From contig JAEUHN010000026.1 in the NCBI GenBank assembly GCA_016795365.1, forward strand, positions 239,283-303,282: a stretch of DNA of 64,000 nt, in the 5' to 3' direction. This stretch comes from Verrucomicrobiaceae bacterium (GTDB lineage: Bacteria; Verrucomicrobiota; Verrucomicrobiia; Verrucomicrobiales; Verrucomicrobiaceae). Numbering within the stretch: the first letter of the stretch is position 1; each line of letters starts with the position of its first letter. The notes under the pieces are model-generated. The model was not told the origin of the DNA and made no database searches. It saw nothing but the letters and a program-made list of their open reading frames with translations. A program made the translations under genes and the position numbers. Below are positions 56,048 to 64,000 of this stretch, in pieces.

Positions 56048-57265
56048 ATGAAAACACTGATCAAAGTCGATCTCAATGCCACGCCAGAATCCCAGGACTA
56101 CCTGCACAATCGCTGGCACCCAGACATCCCCATGGTTGCCTACGTCAAGCCGGGCGACGAGTTCCGCGTCGAGTGCATCGACTGGACCGGCGGCCAGATC
56201 GTCAACGATGACAAGGCGAACGACATTCAAGATGTGGACCTCAGCAAGGTTCACTACCTCAGCGGTCCCATCGGCGTGGAAGGTGCCGAGCCCGGCGATT
56301 TGCTCGTCGTGGACATTCTTGATGTTGGCGTGCTAAAGGAGTCCGAGTGGGGTTTCACGGGCCTCTTTGCGAAGACCAACGGTGGTGGCTTCCTCGATGA
56401 GCACTATCCCGACGCGCGCAAAGCCTGCTGGGACTTCCATGGCATCTACACTTCATCGCGCCACATCCCGCATGTCGAGTTCGCAGGCATCATGCATCCA
56501 GGCCTCATCGGCTGCCTTCCTTCCAAGGAGATGCTGGAAACCTGGAACACGCGTGAAGCCGAGTTGTTCGCCACCAATCCTGAACGTGTGCCAGCCCTGG
56601 CTGCACTGCCCTACGCGCCCACCGCGCACATGGGCAAGATGACGGGCACTGCGCGCGATGCCGCTGCCGCTGAAGGCGCACGCACAGTGCCACCACGCGA
56701 GCACGGCGGTAACTGTGACATCAAGAACCTTACCCGCGGATCGAAGGTTTACTTCCCGGTGTATGTGAAGGACGGCGGTCTCTCGATGGGCGACATCCAC
56801 TTCAGCCAAGGCGACGGCGAGATCACATTCTGCGGTGCCATTGAGATGGCCGGCTACCTCGACCTGCGCGTGAGCCTAATCAAGAACGGCGTGGCCAAGT
56901 ATGCGATCAAGAACCCTGTCTTCATGCCCAGCCCGCTGTCGCCGGAGTATAAGCGCCACCTCATCTTCGAAGGCATCTCCGTCGATGAGAAGGGCAAGCA
57001 ATACTACCTCGATCCGCACGTCGCGTATCGTCAGGCGTGCCTCAACGCCATCGAGTATATGAAGAAGTTCGGTTACACGGGTGAGCAGGCATACGCGATC
57101 CTCGGCACCGCTCCGGTGGAAGGACGCATCAGCGGCATCGTCGATATTCCGAATGCGTGCGCCACGCTGTGGTTGCCCACGGAGATCTTCGACTTCGACA
57201 TCACACCGGGAGCCGATGGACCGACGGCGAAGACGATGGCCACAGACCTTGCACGCGTTGTCTGA
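56048..57265 (+). CDS. fmdA: Formamidase (acetamidase/formamidase family)
   Basis: 405 residues, the length of FmdA enzymes (~405-410). The reaction is formamide plus water to formate and ammonia, in the cytosol. Family segments include TLIKVDLNATPESQDYLHNR, WHPDIPMVAYVKPGDEFRVE, FAGIMHPGLIGCLPS, PPREHGGNCDIKNLTRGSKV and DGGLSMGDIHFSQGDGEITF. It follows set 2 of the ABC genes and precedes fmdB, the same neighbours as in the Methylophilus fmd locus. Close relatives can hydrolyse other short amides. Confidence 0.95.
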   Translation: MKTLIKVDLNATPESQDYLHNRWHPDIPMVAYVKPGDEFRVECIDWTGGQIVNDDKANDIQDVDLSKVHYLSGPIGVEGAEPGDLLVVDILDVGVLKESEWGFTGLFAKTNGGGFLDEHYPDARKACWDFHGIYTSSRHIPHVEFAGIMHPGLIGCLPSKEMLETWNTREAELFATNPERVPALAALPYAPTAHMGKMTGTARDAAAAEGARTVPPREHGGNCDIKNLTRGSKVYFPVYVKDGGLSMGDIHFSQGDGEITFCGAIEMAGYLDLRVSLIKNGVAKYAIKNPVFMPSPLSPEYKRHLIFEGISVDEKGKQYYLDPHVAYRQACLNAIEYMKKFGYTGEQAYAILGTAPVEGRISGIVDIPNACATLWLPTEIFDFDITPGADGPTAKTMATDLARVV

Positions 57266-57278
57266 TCATCATTCCTGA

Positions 57279-57315
57279 GGCGCTGACGCTGTCTTTGTCG
57301 TGACACGTCAGCGCC
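57279..57315 (+). promoter_or_regulatory. Hairpin between fmdA and fmdB
   Basis: A perfect 10-bp stem GGCGCTGACG / CGTCAGCGCC with a 17-base loop, 14 bases past the fmdA stop. There is no T run, so it may limit read-through into fmdB or protect fmdA mRNA. Confidence 0.6.
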
Positions 57316-57343
57316 TTCATCCACTTCCACATCCGATACCACC

Positions 57344-57685
57344 ATGCCTGTTTACACTTACAACTGTTGCGCCTGTGGCACCTTCGACTCCCTGCGTGCC
57401 GTGGAGGAACGTAACGATGCTCTCTCTTGCCCCGTTTGTGCGAGAGCCACTCAGCGTGTCATGGTTGCGCCACACCTCGCGCTGATGAACCCCATTATGC
57501 GTCGCGGCCATCAAACCAATGAACGCAGCCAGCATGCGCCACGCCTGAGCACCGGGCACACATGCTCCAGCGATTGCGGTCACGCTCCCAGCACCTCCAT
57601 GCGCAAGAAGCGCGTGCTGGAGACACGTCTTGGCAAAGCTCAGGCACAGAAGGCAACCGCACGCCCGTGGATGCTCGGGCACTGA
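57344..57685 (+). CDS. fmdB: FmdB-type zinc-ribbon protein
   Basis: 113 residues. The N terminus MPVYTYNCCACGTFDSLRAV with CPVCARATQRV is the FmdB zinc ribbon (two CxxC pairs). A second Cys pair lies at TCSSDCGHA. FmdB was described beside formamidase as a putative regulator; its biochemical role is not settled. Last gene of the plus-strand nitrogen operon, converging with allophanate hydrolase 14 bases away. Confidence 0.88.
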   Translation: MPVYTYNCCACGTFDSLRAVEERNDALSCPVCARATQRVMVAPHLALMNPIMRRGHQTNERSQHAPRLSTGHTCSSDCGHAPSTSMRKKRVLETRLGKAQAQKATARPWMLGH

Positions 57686-57698
57686 GCGGGCCTAGGTC

Positions 57699-59504
57699 TC
57701 ACAAGCGCGCATCCAGCCACTTCCGCCATGAGCCGTAGCTCGTGATGTCCGACGCAGTGCTGGCGACGATACCTTCACAGATGAAGCCTGTAACTTTGGT
57801 GCCGTCAGCTAGTTCCACTTTGCCGAGACCGAGCGGGGCTCCGATGCCTTCGAGGAAGGAACCGACGGTGGACTGCGGTATCTCCCACACTTCCATCTCG
57901 ATCGCAGCACCGCCTTCGCTCACGCGGATCATGCCGGGACGATCGGGAATGCGCCCGTTGGCGGGGAGATGGTAGAAACGATAGCACGGGGCGCTGGTGG
58001 TGCGTTGCACGAGCTTGGCTTCGCGTTCACGGAGTTGCCAATGCAGAGCGAGGCCCTCCATGTGCGCGCCGCAGACGGCGATCTTCATCGTTGGCACTGC
58101 GGGCTTTGGCGTGGGGGCGGGCGAAGGCAGATGGACGTCACTGCTGTTGATCTTGGTCTTGCCGATGTTGAGCTGTCGCGCGGCGTGGAAGTGGGCGGCG
58201 CAATCGAGCACGAGAGCATCGCCGCACGCGGGCGCGTAGAAAGTGACACCCCAGGGCAAGCCACTGCGCAGGAATCCGGTGGGCACGGCGCAGCCGCAGA
58301 GGTCGAGCAGGTTCATGAAGTTCGTGTAGCGACCGAGGTTGCTGTTGAGCTGGATCGGGTCGGCTTCGACTTCGGCCTTGGTGTAGATCGTGCCGGTGGT
58401 TGGCATGAGCAGCGCATCCATCTGCTGCCACATGGACTCGGCTTCGCGTTTGAGATCGGCAAGACGATACTGCGCTTTGAACGCATCCACCGCCGTGCCT
58501 TTGAAGCCGCCTTCAATGATCGTGCGCGTCACAGGCAGCAACGCCTCGGGTTGCTCGGTGAGCAGCTTCGCGATGACAGCTGTGCGCTCGGCGACCCATG
58601 GACCTTCATAAAGGAGTCGCGCCGTATCGAGGAAGGCGCTGATGTCCACTTCGACGATCTGCCAGCCCATGCGTGCGACCGTTTGCGAAGCGGACTCGAA
58701 GAGCCGCTTCGCATCGTCGTTGCCAAAGAAGTCGAGCTGATCCGCACGCGGCACGCCGATGCGCGGCGGCCACTTCATATCTCGCCACAAACAGCGACGA
58801 CGCGCGTAGCCGTCCTTCTCATCGAACACAGCGGCGAGGTTGAAGACAGTCGATGCATCGGCTGCGGTGAGCGCAAAGATCGAGACACAATCCAAGGACT
58901 TGCACGCAGGCACTACGCCGCTGCAGCTCAGCACGCCGCGTGTGGGCTTGAGGCCGACGAGATTGTTGAACGACGCGGGCACACGACCCGATCCTGCGGT
59001 GTCAGTGCCCAGCGAGAAGCTGCACAAGCCCTTCGCTACCGCGACCGCAGAGCCGCTGCTGCTGCCGCCGGAGATGTAGTCGGGATTGAACGCATTGCCG
59101 GGCGCGCCATACGGCGAGCGCACGCCGACGAGGCCGGTCGCGAATTGATCGAGGTTGGTTTTGCCGACTGGGATCGCGCCCGCTTTGATCAGGAGATCAA
59201 CGACGAACGCGCTCTGCTCCGCTTCGTAGCTCCACGCAGGGCACGCGGCGGTCGTGGCATAGCCCGCGCAGTCGATGTTGTCTTTGATCGCAAACGGGAT
59301 GCCGTAGAGCGGCTTCGTGTCCGGTGATTCACCTTCGAGTGTCTTCAACGAATCGCGCAGTTGGGCTTCGGTCGGGCGACTGATCCAGATCGCGGCATCA
59401 TCGGCGGCGGCGCGTTTCCAGGCGTCGAGGATGAGGGCTTCTGGCGTCGTGGTGCCATCGCGATAGGCTTGCAGCAGCGTGGCAATCGAAAGGTCGGGGA
59501 TCAT
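57699..59504 (-). CDS. atzF: Allophanate hydrolase
   Basis: 601 residues, the full AtzF/DUR1 type. It hydrolyses allophanate to two ammonia and two CO2 in the cytosol. The amidase-signature triad is visible: catalytic Lys in [12 protein letters not shown], cis-Ser in [12 protein letters not shown], and nucleophile Ser in [16 protein letters not shown]. The C-terminal ~130 residues (from [17 protein letters not shown]) are the allophanate-hydrolase C-terminal domain. Its start overlaps the carboxylase stop (ATGA), so the two are coupled. Confidence 0.95.
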   Translation of the reverse strand: MIPDLSIATLLQAYRDGTTTPEALILDAWKRAAADDAAIWISRPTEAQLRDSLKTLEGESPDTKPLYGIPFAIKDNIDCAGYATTAACPAWSYEAEQSAFVVDLLIKAGAIPVGKTNLDQFATGLVGVRSPYGAPGNAFNPDYISGGSSSGSAVAVAKGLCSFSLGTDTAGSGRVPASFNNLVGLKPTRGVLSCSGVVPACKSLDCVSIFALTAADASTVFNLAAVFDEKDGYARRRCLWRDMKWPPRIGVPRADQLDFFGNDDAKRLFESASQTVARMGWQIVEVDISAFLDTARLLYEGPWVAERTAVIAKLLTEQPEALLPVTRTIIEGGFKGTAVDAFKAQYRLADLKREAESMWQQMDALLMPTTGTIYTKAEVEADPIQLNSNLGRYTNFMNLLDLCGCAVPTGFLRSGLPWGVTFYAPACGDALVLDCAAHFHAARQLNIGKTKINSSDVHLPSPAPTPKPAVPTMKIAVCGAHMEGLALHWQLREREAKLVQRTTSAPCYRFYHLPANGRIPDRPGMIRVSEGGAAIEMEVWEIPQSTVGSFLEGIGAPLGLGKVELADGTKVTGFICEGIVASTASDITSYGSWRKWLDARL

Positions 59505-62500
59505 GCTTTGACAGTAAGAAGTGTCTGGCCGGGGGTTACGGATTGGCCTTCCTTCACGTGCAACGCAGCCACCGTGCCAGCCGTCGTGCTCGGCACGTGA
59601 ATCTCCATTTTCATCGCTTCCACGATGAGCACGGTCTGCCCTTCGATGACGACATCACCTTCGGCCACCTGGAGCTTCCAGAGGTTTCCGGTTACGGGGC
59701 TGAAGATCGCTTCATGTCCGTCGGGAATGACGATCTCGGTGTCGCTCGCTGCAACACTTGCAGCAGAATCGGTGACATCGAGACCGGCCACACGCCAACG
59801 CTCGCGCTCGGCGGCGAAGGCTTCGCGCTGCATCGTGCGGAACGAATCGATGCTCGGTGCTTCGGCTTCGAGGAAGTCGAGGTAGTCGCTGAGCTTGAAG
59901 GTGCTGTGCTCGATCTTTGGCGTGAAGCGACCGGCCGGGAACTCGCGGCGCAGTTCCATCAACTCGTCGGCGCTAACCAAGTAGAACCGCACCTGATCGA
60001 AGAAGCGCAGGAGCCATGGCTTGCCTTGCTCAAACACATCCGTCACCCGGTCGCGATTCCACATCTGAATCGTGCGCCCGACGAACTGATACCCTCCCGG
60101 TCCTTCCATCCCGTAGATGCACATGTAGGCACCACCGATGCCCACCGCGTTCTCCGGCGTCCAGGTGCGCGCAGGATTGTATTTGGTGGTGACCAAACGA
60201 TGCCGTGGATCGAGCGGCGTGGCCACGGGCGCACCGAGATACACGTCGCCGAGACCGAGCACGAGGTAGCTGGCATCGAACACGATGCGCTTCACGTCTT
60301 CGATGCTTTCGAGGCCGTTGATGCGGCGGATGAACTCGATGTTGCTCGGGCACCACGGCGCATCGGGCCGCACGGACTGCATGTATTTGTCGATGGCGAG
60401 TTGTGTCTGCGGATCATCCCAAGACAACGGCAGATGCACGATGCGGGATGGCACTTCGAGATGCTCCACGTCGTTGAGCGACTCGATCAGTTCCGCAATC
60501 ATCGCCTCCGCGCCCGCGAGTTTCAGATGCTTGCCATTGATATGAACCTGCAACGAACGAATGCCCGGCGTGAGATCGACGATGCCCGGATGCTGCATCG
60601 CTTGCAGCTTCAGATACACCGCGTGAACCCAAAAGCGCAGCGCGATGTCAAGCATCAGCGGACCGAACTCGACGAGCAAGTAGCGATCGCTGGCGGGACG
60701 GAACACGACTTCAGGCCGTGAGTCCGTGGCAGGAATGCGATGGCGAATGGCTTCGAGCTTGGGCGTCTCGCTCGTCGTTGGCGCAGTCACACTCTTGCCA
60801 GCGAGACTGTCTTCCACGAATGCGTCTAGCGCCTCGGCTTGCTCCACCGTGATCGGCACAAACCTTACCTTATCGCCGGGCTTGAGCTGACCGACTTTCC
60901 ACAGCTCTGCATGAGCAATCACCGCCGGGCACACAAAGCCGCCAAGGCTTGGACCGTCGGGGCCAAGGATAATCGGCATGTCGCCCGTGAAGTCGATGGC
61001 ACCGATCGCATACGCGTTGTCGTGGATGTTCGACGGATGCAATCCCGCCTCGCCGCCATCGGGTCGAGCCCACGTCGGCTTGGGTCCAATCAAACGGACG
61101 CCTGTGCGAGCGGAGTTGTAGTGCACTTCCCATTCGGTGCTGAAGAACATCGCGATGTCTTCCGGCGTGAAGAAGTCAGGCGAACCGTGCGGGCCGTAGA
61201 TGACGCGGATGCTCAAAGTAGTCTCGGGCTTGAGCCCGTGACACTCCGCAACGGCGAAGGTCTTCGCTTCACTCGCAGATGGTGACGGGCTGAAGCCCGG
61301 CACTACTTTGCTAACATGCAGCACATCGCCCACGCGCAGCGCACGCCCCGCGTGGCCGCCGAAGTTCCCAAGCGTGAACGTCGAGCGTGAGCCAAGGTAA
61401 AGCGGCGTATCCAAGCCACCGCGCACAGCGAGATAAGCGCGACATCCGCGCGCGGTCGTTCTTGGCAGTTTCAGTGTCTGACCAGCGCGCACGTCGATGG
61501 GCTTCCAGAACTCAACTGCAACGCCATCGAGTTCTGCATTCATCACAGCACCCGTGAGCGCGATGACGCTGTCCGAGTTGAAGCGCAAGGTTGGCCCCGC
61601 AAGCGTGATCTCCAAGCCAGCCGCCGACTCTTGATTGCCCACGAGTTTGTTCGCGATGCGCAAGGCCAGCGGGTCCATCGCACCGGAAGGCGGCACGCCG
61701 ATCTCCCAGTAGCCGACGCGGCCAGGATAGTCCTGCACCGTGGTCTGCACACCGGGCGCGAGAACGTCGATGGTATTGGGGCGATACGTGAACTTGGTCG
61801 CCAGCGCGCGCGTGGTGATCTTGCCTTCGGTGAAGAGAGGATCGCGGATGACTTGGCGCAGGTAGGCGAGGTTCGTCTCGATGCCGCTGAGGCGCGTCGC
61901 ATCGAGCGCTTGCTGCATCTTGCCTATGGCGTCCGCGCGATCAGCGCCGTGCACGATGATCTTCGTCAGCAGCGGATCGTAATACGGCGTGACCTCCGTG
62001 CCCATCGCCACCCAGCCATCGCAGCGCGCGTCGGCGGGCAGTTGCACTTCATTGAGCAAGCCGCAGCTTGGTTGGAAGTCCTTATTCGGGTCCTCGGCAT
62101 ACACGCGCACCTGAATGGCGCTGCCTTTCGGCGCGAAGGTGTAGCTCGCCAAGCCTACGTCCTCGCCCGCAGCGGTGCGGATCATCCATTCGACGAGATC
62201 GAGTCCGGTCACGCATTCCGTGACCGTGTGCTCGACCTGCAAGCGCGTGTTCACTTCGAGGAAGTAGAACTCGTTCGTGTCCGCATCGTAGACAAACTCG
62301 ACCGTGCCTGCGGAGCGATACTTTACCGACTCACCCAGCCGCACCGCGCAATCCCACAACGCATGACGTGTGGCATCGCTCAAGTTTGGCGCAGGCGTCT
62401 CTTCAATAATCTTCTGATTGCGGCGCTGCGTGGAGCAATCGCGTTCGCCAAGCGCCACGACCTTGCCTTTGCCATCGCCAAAGATCTGCACTTCGACATG

Positions 62501-63124
62501 GCGCGCATGGACCACGAGCTTCTCCACAAACACACCGCCATCGCCGAAGCTCGACTTGCCCTGACGCACCACGGATTCAAAAGCCGCCACGAGTGACTCC
62601 GCATCATCGCAGCGCCGCATCCCGATGCCGCCGCCACCAGCCGTGCTCTTCAGCATCACCGGGAAACCGATGCGCGTCGCCTCGCTCACCGCTTCATCCG
62701 AATCCTTCAATAGACCCGAACCAGGCACGAGCGGCACCTTGCACTCCACCGCACGCTCACGCGCCGTGTGCTTCAAACCAAACGCGCGCATCTGATCCGG
62801 CGTGGGGCCGATGAAGGCCATGCCCGCCTTCTCGCAGGCTTCCGCAAAGCCCGGATTTTCGCTCAGCAATCCGTAGCCCGGATGCACGGCCTGCGCGCCG
62901 GATTGCGCTGCGACTTCGAGCAGCTTCGCTTGGTTGATGTAGCTCTCGGAGACTGGCGCAGGGCCGAGCAGATAGGCTTCATCGGCCATCGCCACATGCG
63001 GTGCATCGCGATCCGCTTCGGAGTAAACGGCCACGGCTTTGATGCCGAGCTTCTGAATCGTGCGGATGATGCGGCAGGCGATTTCGCCACGGTTGGCCAC
63101 GAGGATTTTCGAGAACGAGGACAT
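59501..63124 (-). CDS. Biotin-dependent urea carboxylase / guanidine carboxylase
   Basis: 1207 residues from [20 protein letters not shown] at 63124; a longer open frame upstream reads through the SMR gene and is not the start. The biotin carboxylase domain (~1-450) has the ATP-grasp loop [13 protein letters not shown] and [16 protein letters not shown]. The KipA-like domain (~500-800, with VYGPHG-type [16 protein letters not shown]), the KipI-like domain ([15 protein letters not shown]) and the C-terminal biotin site EAMKMEIHV complete it. It makes allophanate from urea, or carboxyguanidine from guanidine, with ATP and bicarbonate. The DUF1989 and SMR neighbours favour guanidine. An in-frame palindromic element sits at 61214-61310. 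Confidence 0.93.
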   Translation of the reverse strand: MSSFSKILVANRGEIACRIIRTIQKLGIKAVAVYSEADRDAPHVAMADEAYLLGPAPVSESYINQAKLLEVAAQSGAQAVHPGYGLLSENPGFAEACEKAGMAFIGPTPDQMRAFGLKHTARERAVECKVPLVPGSGLLKDSDEAVSEATRIGFPVMLKSTAGGGGIGMRRCDDAESLVAAFESVVRQGKSSFGDGGVFVEKLVVHARHVEVQIFGDGKGKVVALGERDCSTQRRNQKIIEETPAPNLSDATRHALWDCAVRLGESVKYRSAGTVEFVYDADTNEFYFLEVNTRLQVEHTVTECVTGLDLVEWMIRTAAGEDVGLASYTFAPKGSAIQVRVYAEDPNKDFQPSCGLLNEVQLPADARCDGWVAMGTEVTPYYDPLLTKIIVHGADRADAIGKMQQALDATRLSGIETNLAYLRQVIRDPLFTEGKITTRALATKFTYRPNTIDVLAPGVQTTVQDYPGRVGYWEIGVPPSGAMDPLALRIANKLVGNQESAAGLEITLAGPTLRFNSDSVIALTGAVMNAELDGVAVEFWKPIDVRAGQTLKLPRTTARGCRAYLAVRGGLDTPLYLGSRSTFTLGNFGGHAGRALRVGDVLHVSKVVPGFSPSPSASEAKTFAVAECHGLKPETTLSIRVIYGPHGSPDFFTPEDIAMFFSTEWEVHYNSARTGVRLIGPKPTWARPDGGEAGLHPSNIHDNAYAIGAIDFTGDMPIILGPDGPSLGGFVCPAVIAHAELWKVGQLKPGDKVRFVPITVEQAEALDAFVEDSLAGKSVTAPTTSETPKLEAIRHRIPATDSRPEVVFRPASDRYLLVEFGPLMLDIALRFWVHAVYLKLQAMQHPGIVDLTPGIRSLQVHINGKHLKLAGAEAMIAELIESLNDVEHLEVPSRIVHLPLSWDDPQTQLAIDKYMQSVRPDAPWCPSNIEFIRRINGLESIEDVKRIVFDASYLVLGLGDVYLGAPVATPLDPRHRLVTTKYNPARTWTPENAVGIGGAYMCIYGMEGPGGYQFVGRTIQMWNRDRVTDVFEQGKPWLLRFFDQVRFYLVSADELMELRREFPAGRFTPKIEHSTFKLSDYLDFLEAEAPSIDSFRTMQREAFAAERERWRVAGLDVTDSAASVAASDTEIVIPDGHEAIFSPVTGNLWKLQVAEGDVVIEGQTVLIVEAMKMEIHVPSTTAGTVAALHVKEGQSVTPGQTLLTVKA
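61214..61310. repeat. Palindromic multi-hairpin element inside the carboxylase gene
   Basis: 97 bases with perfect outer arms CAAAGTAGT / ACTACTTTG and inner hairpins CGGGCTTGAGCCCG, GCGAAGGTCTTCGC and CGGGCTGAAGCCCG. Translated in frame, it gives about 32 residues (~605-637) of a Ser/Pro/Ala-rich linker just before the conserved [11 protein letters not shown] strand. Confidence 0.8.
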
Positions 63125-63444
63125 CAGTTGGAGGAGATGAGTTTGAGGCCGACGACTCCGCCAAGGATGGTCGCGATGAGGCCGAGCTGAAGCGGGCTGC
63201 GCGACTCGCCGAGGTAGATGATGCCGAACACGACCGTGCCCACCGCCGCGAGTCCGCTCCAAACCGCGAACGCCACACCGAGCGGCAGGCCCTTCATGGC
63301 AAAGGCAAGCAACACCGCAGTCGATGCGCCCGCTGCGACCGCTCCGATTGAGGGCCAGAGCTGCGTGTAGCCGCGTGAGTAAAAGGTAGCGATGCCGAAT
63401 AGCGCTTCCGCGACCGCCGAGAGGATGAGCAGGAACCAATGCAT
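63124..63444 (-). CDS. Small multidrug resistance (SMR) family transporter, possible guanidinium exporter type
   Basis: 106 residues from [20 protein letters not shown] at 63444; the longer frame overlaps the upstream gene. Four membrane segments and the SMR features: the N-terminal conserved Glu (AVAEALFG), [20 protein letters not shown] and a final [10 protein letters not shown]. Its stop shares one base with the carboxylase start and it starts one base past the DUF1989 stop, so the three are coupled. Gdx-type SMR proteins export guanidinium, which fits the neighbours, but subtype was not proven. Confidence 0.85.
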   Translation of the reverse strand: MHWFLLILSAVAEALFGIATFYSRGYTQLWPSIGAVAAGASTAVLLAFAMKGLPLGVAFAVWSGLAAVGTVVFGIIYLGESRSPLQLGLIATILGGVVGLKLISSN

Positions 63445-63445
63445 A

Positions 63446-64000
63446 TCAGTCCCAGATGAGCACGCGCACCGGCGTCGGGTTGTAGGCATTGCAGGGATTG
63501 TTCAACTGCGGGCAGTTGGACATGAGCGCGATGACATCCATCTCCGCGCGCAGCTCCACGTAGAAGCCGGGACCCGACACGCCATCCGCGAAGCGCAGTT
63601 GGCCATCGGGTGTGACGGGCACGTTCATGAAGAAGTTGATGTTGCACGTGATGTCGCGCTTGCCGAGCCCGTGGCTCCAGCATTGCACGCCGCGAATGAA
63701 GCTGTCGCGACAGGCATGCATCGGCTCCTTTTCAAAGGCGTAGCGCATCACATTACTCTCGCGCGAGCAGGCGCCGCCGAGCGTATCGTGATTGCCACAG
63801 GTGTCCGCGATGATGGTGAGCAACTCGTTGCCACGCGTGGAGATGAGCTTCGTGCCCGTGGTCAAATACAGCGCGGACTGACGCTGAATGGTGTCGCACG
63901 CGCTGTAGCGATCGAGTGGATCGTGCGCGTTGTAGAACAGCGTGTCGGCCGCTTGATTGCCTTCGAGATCGACGATGCGCAGCACTTGCCCCGCCTTGAC
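63446..64000 (-). CDS. DUF1989 protein (urea carboxylase-associated / carboxyguanidine deiminase type), 5' partial
   Basis: The frame runs open through the window end: the bases before the GTG at 63985 read VKAGQ, then [20 protein letters not shown]. So the start lies beyond 64000 and at least 184 residues are visible. DUF1989 features are [33 protein letters not shown] and [15 protein letters not shown], with cysteines and His placed as in the family. DUF1989 pairs once annotated as urea carboxylase-associated proteins have been shown to act as carboxyguanidine deiminases (CgdAB). A second DUF1989 subunit would be expected just outside the window. Confidence 0.88.
   Translation of the reverse strand, partial: VKAGQVLRIVDLEGNQAADTLFYNAHDPLDRYSACDTIQRQSALYLTTGTKLISTRGNELLTIIADTCGNHDTLGGACSRESNVMRYAFEKEPMHACRDSFIRGVQCWSHGLGKRDITCNINFFMNVPVTPDGQLRFADGVSGPGFYVELRAEMDVIALMSNCPQLNNPCNAYNPTPVRVLIWD

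Noticed and set aside
57805..57987. Integrase or mobile-element remains near the nitrogen island
   Set aside because: No transposase, integrase or direct-repeat boundary was seen; the tRNA-Leu at 40947 has no adjacent attachment-like repeat that I could find.
59501..63439. A carboxylase start at 63439 giving 1312 residues
   Set aside because: The extra 105 residues overlap the SMR gene in another frame and have no family resemblance; the ATG at 63124 gives the standard biotin carboxylase N terminus.

Overview
The window looks like chromosomal DNA from a Verrucomicrobiota bacterium (PVC superphylum). This rests on protein style, not a database search: a double-length UvrA of the kind known from chlamydiae, very large secreted proteins with putative-Ig, PA14 and DxDxDG segments and an FYRLR-type C terminus, a multiheme TPR cytochrome, and a planctomycete-style lipoprotein cytochrome. 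GC content is high and genes sit on both strands.

Layout. 1-19.1 kb holds giant secreted proteins. A plus-strand protein, cut by the window start, combines a galactose-oxidase-type propeller, a YVTN propeller and a diheme peroxidase-like module. It converges with three tandem minus-strand secreted proteins of unknown function. 19.4-41 kb is mostly housekeeping: queD, a secreted sugar-isomerase-like protein, an RRM/Gly-rich RNA-binding protein, an octaheme TPR cytochrome, a lipoprotein cytochrome, DUF58, a PIG-L deacetylase, the fused uvrA, a glycoamylase-like protein divergent from a phosphoglycerol-transferase-like sulfatase, lipA, serA, a nucleotidyltransferase and tRNA-Leu(CAA).

41.1-64 kb is a dedicated nitrogen-scavenging island. 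It holds two complete UrtABCDE-type ABC transporters. Set 1 has a small outer-membrane barrel upstream, a sigma-54-like promoter and an orphan urease gamma subunit (ureA) at its end. Set 2 is followed by formamidase (fmdA) and fmdB. Between them lie a cytosolic NrtA/NasS-like binding protein and a LysR regulator. Converging from the right are allophanate hydrolase, a biotin-dependent urea/guanidine carboxylase, an SMR transporter and a DUF1989 protein that runs off the window. I read this as uptake and ATP-dependent breakdown of urea, short amides and probably guanidine to ammonia.

The least expected signal is a family of about 100-125 bp elements built of outer inverted arms around several small hairpins. 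One copy is intergenic (39.8 kb). Three others lie in frame inside conserved enzymes: two in uvrA and one in the carboxylase. They resemble in concept the palindromic elements that insert into Rickettsia genes.
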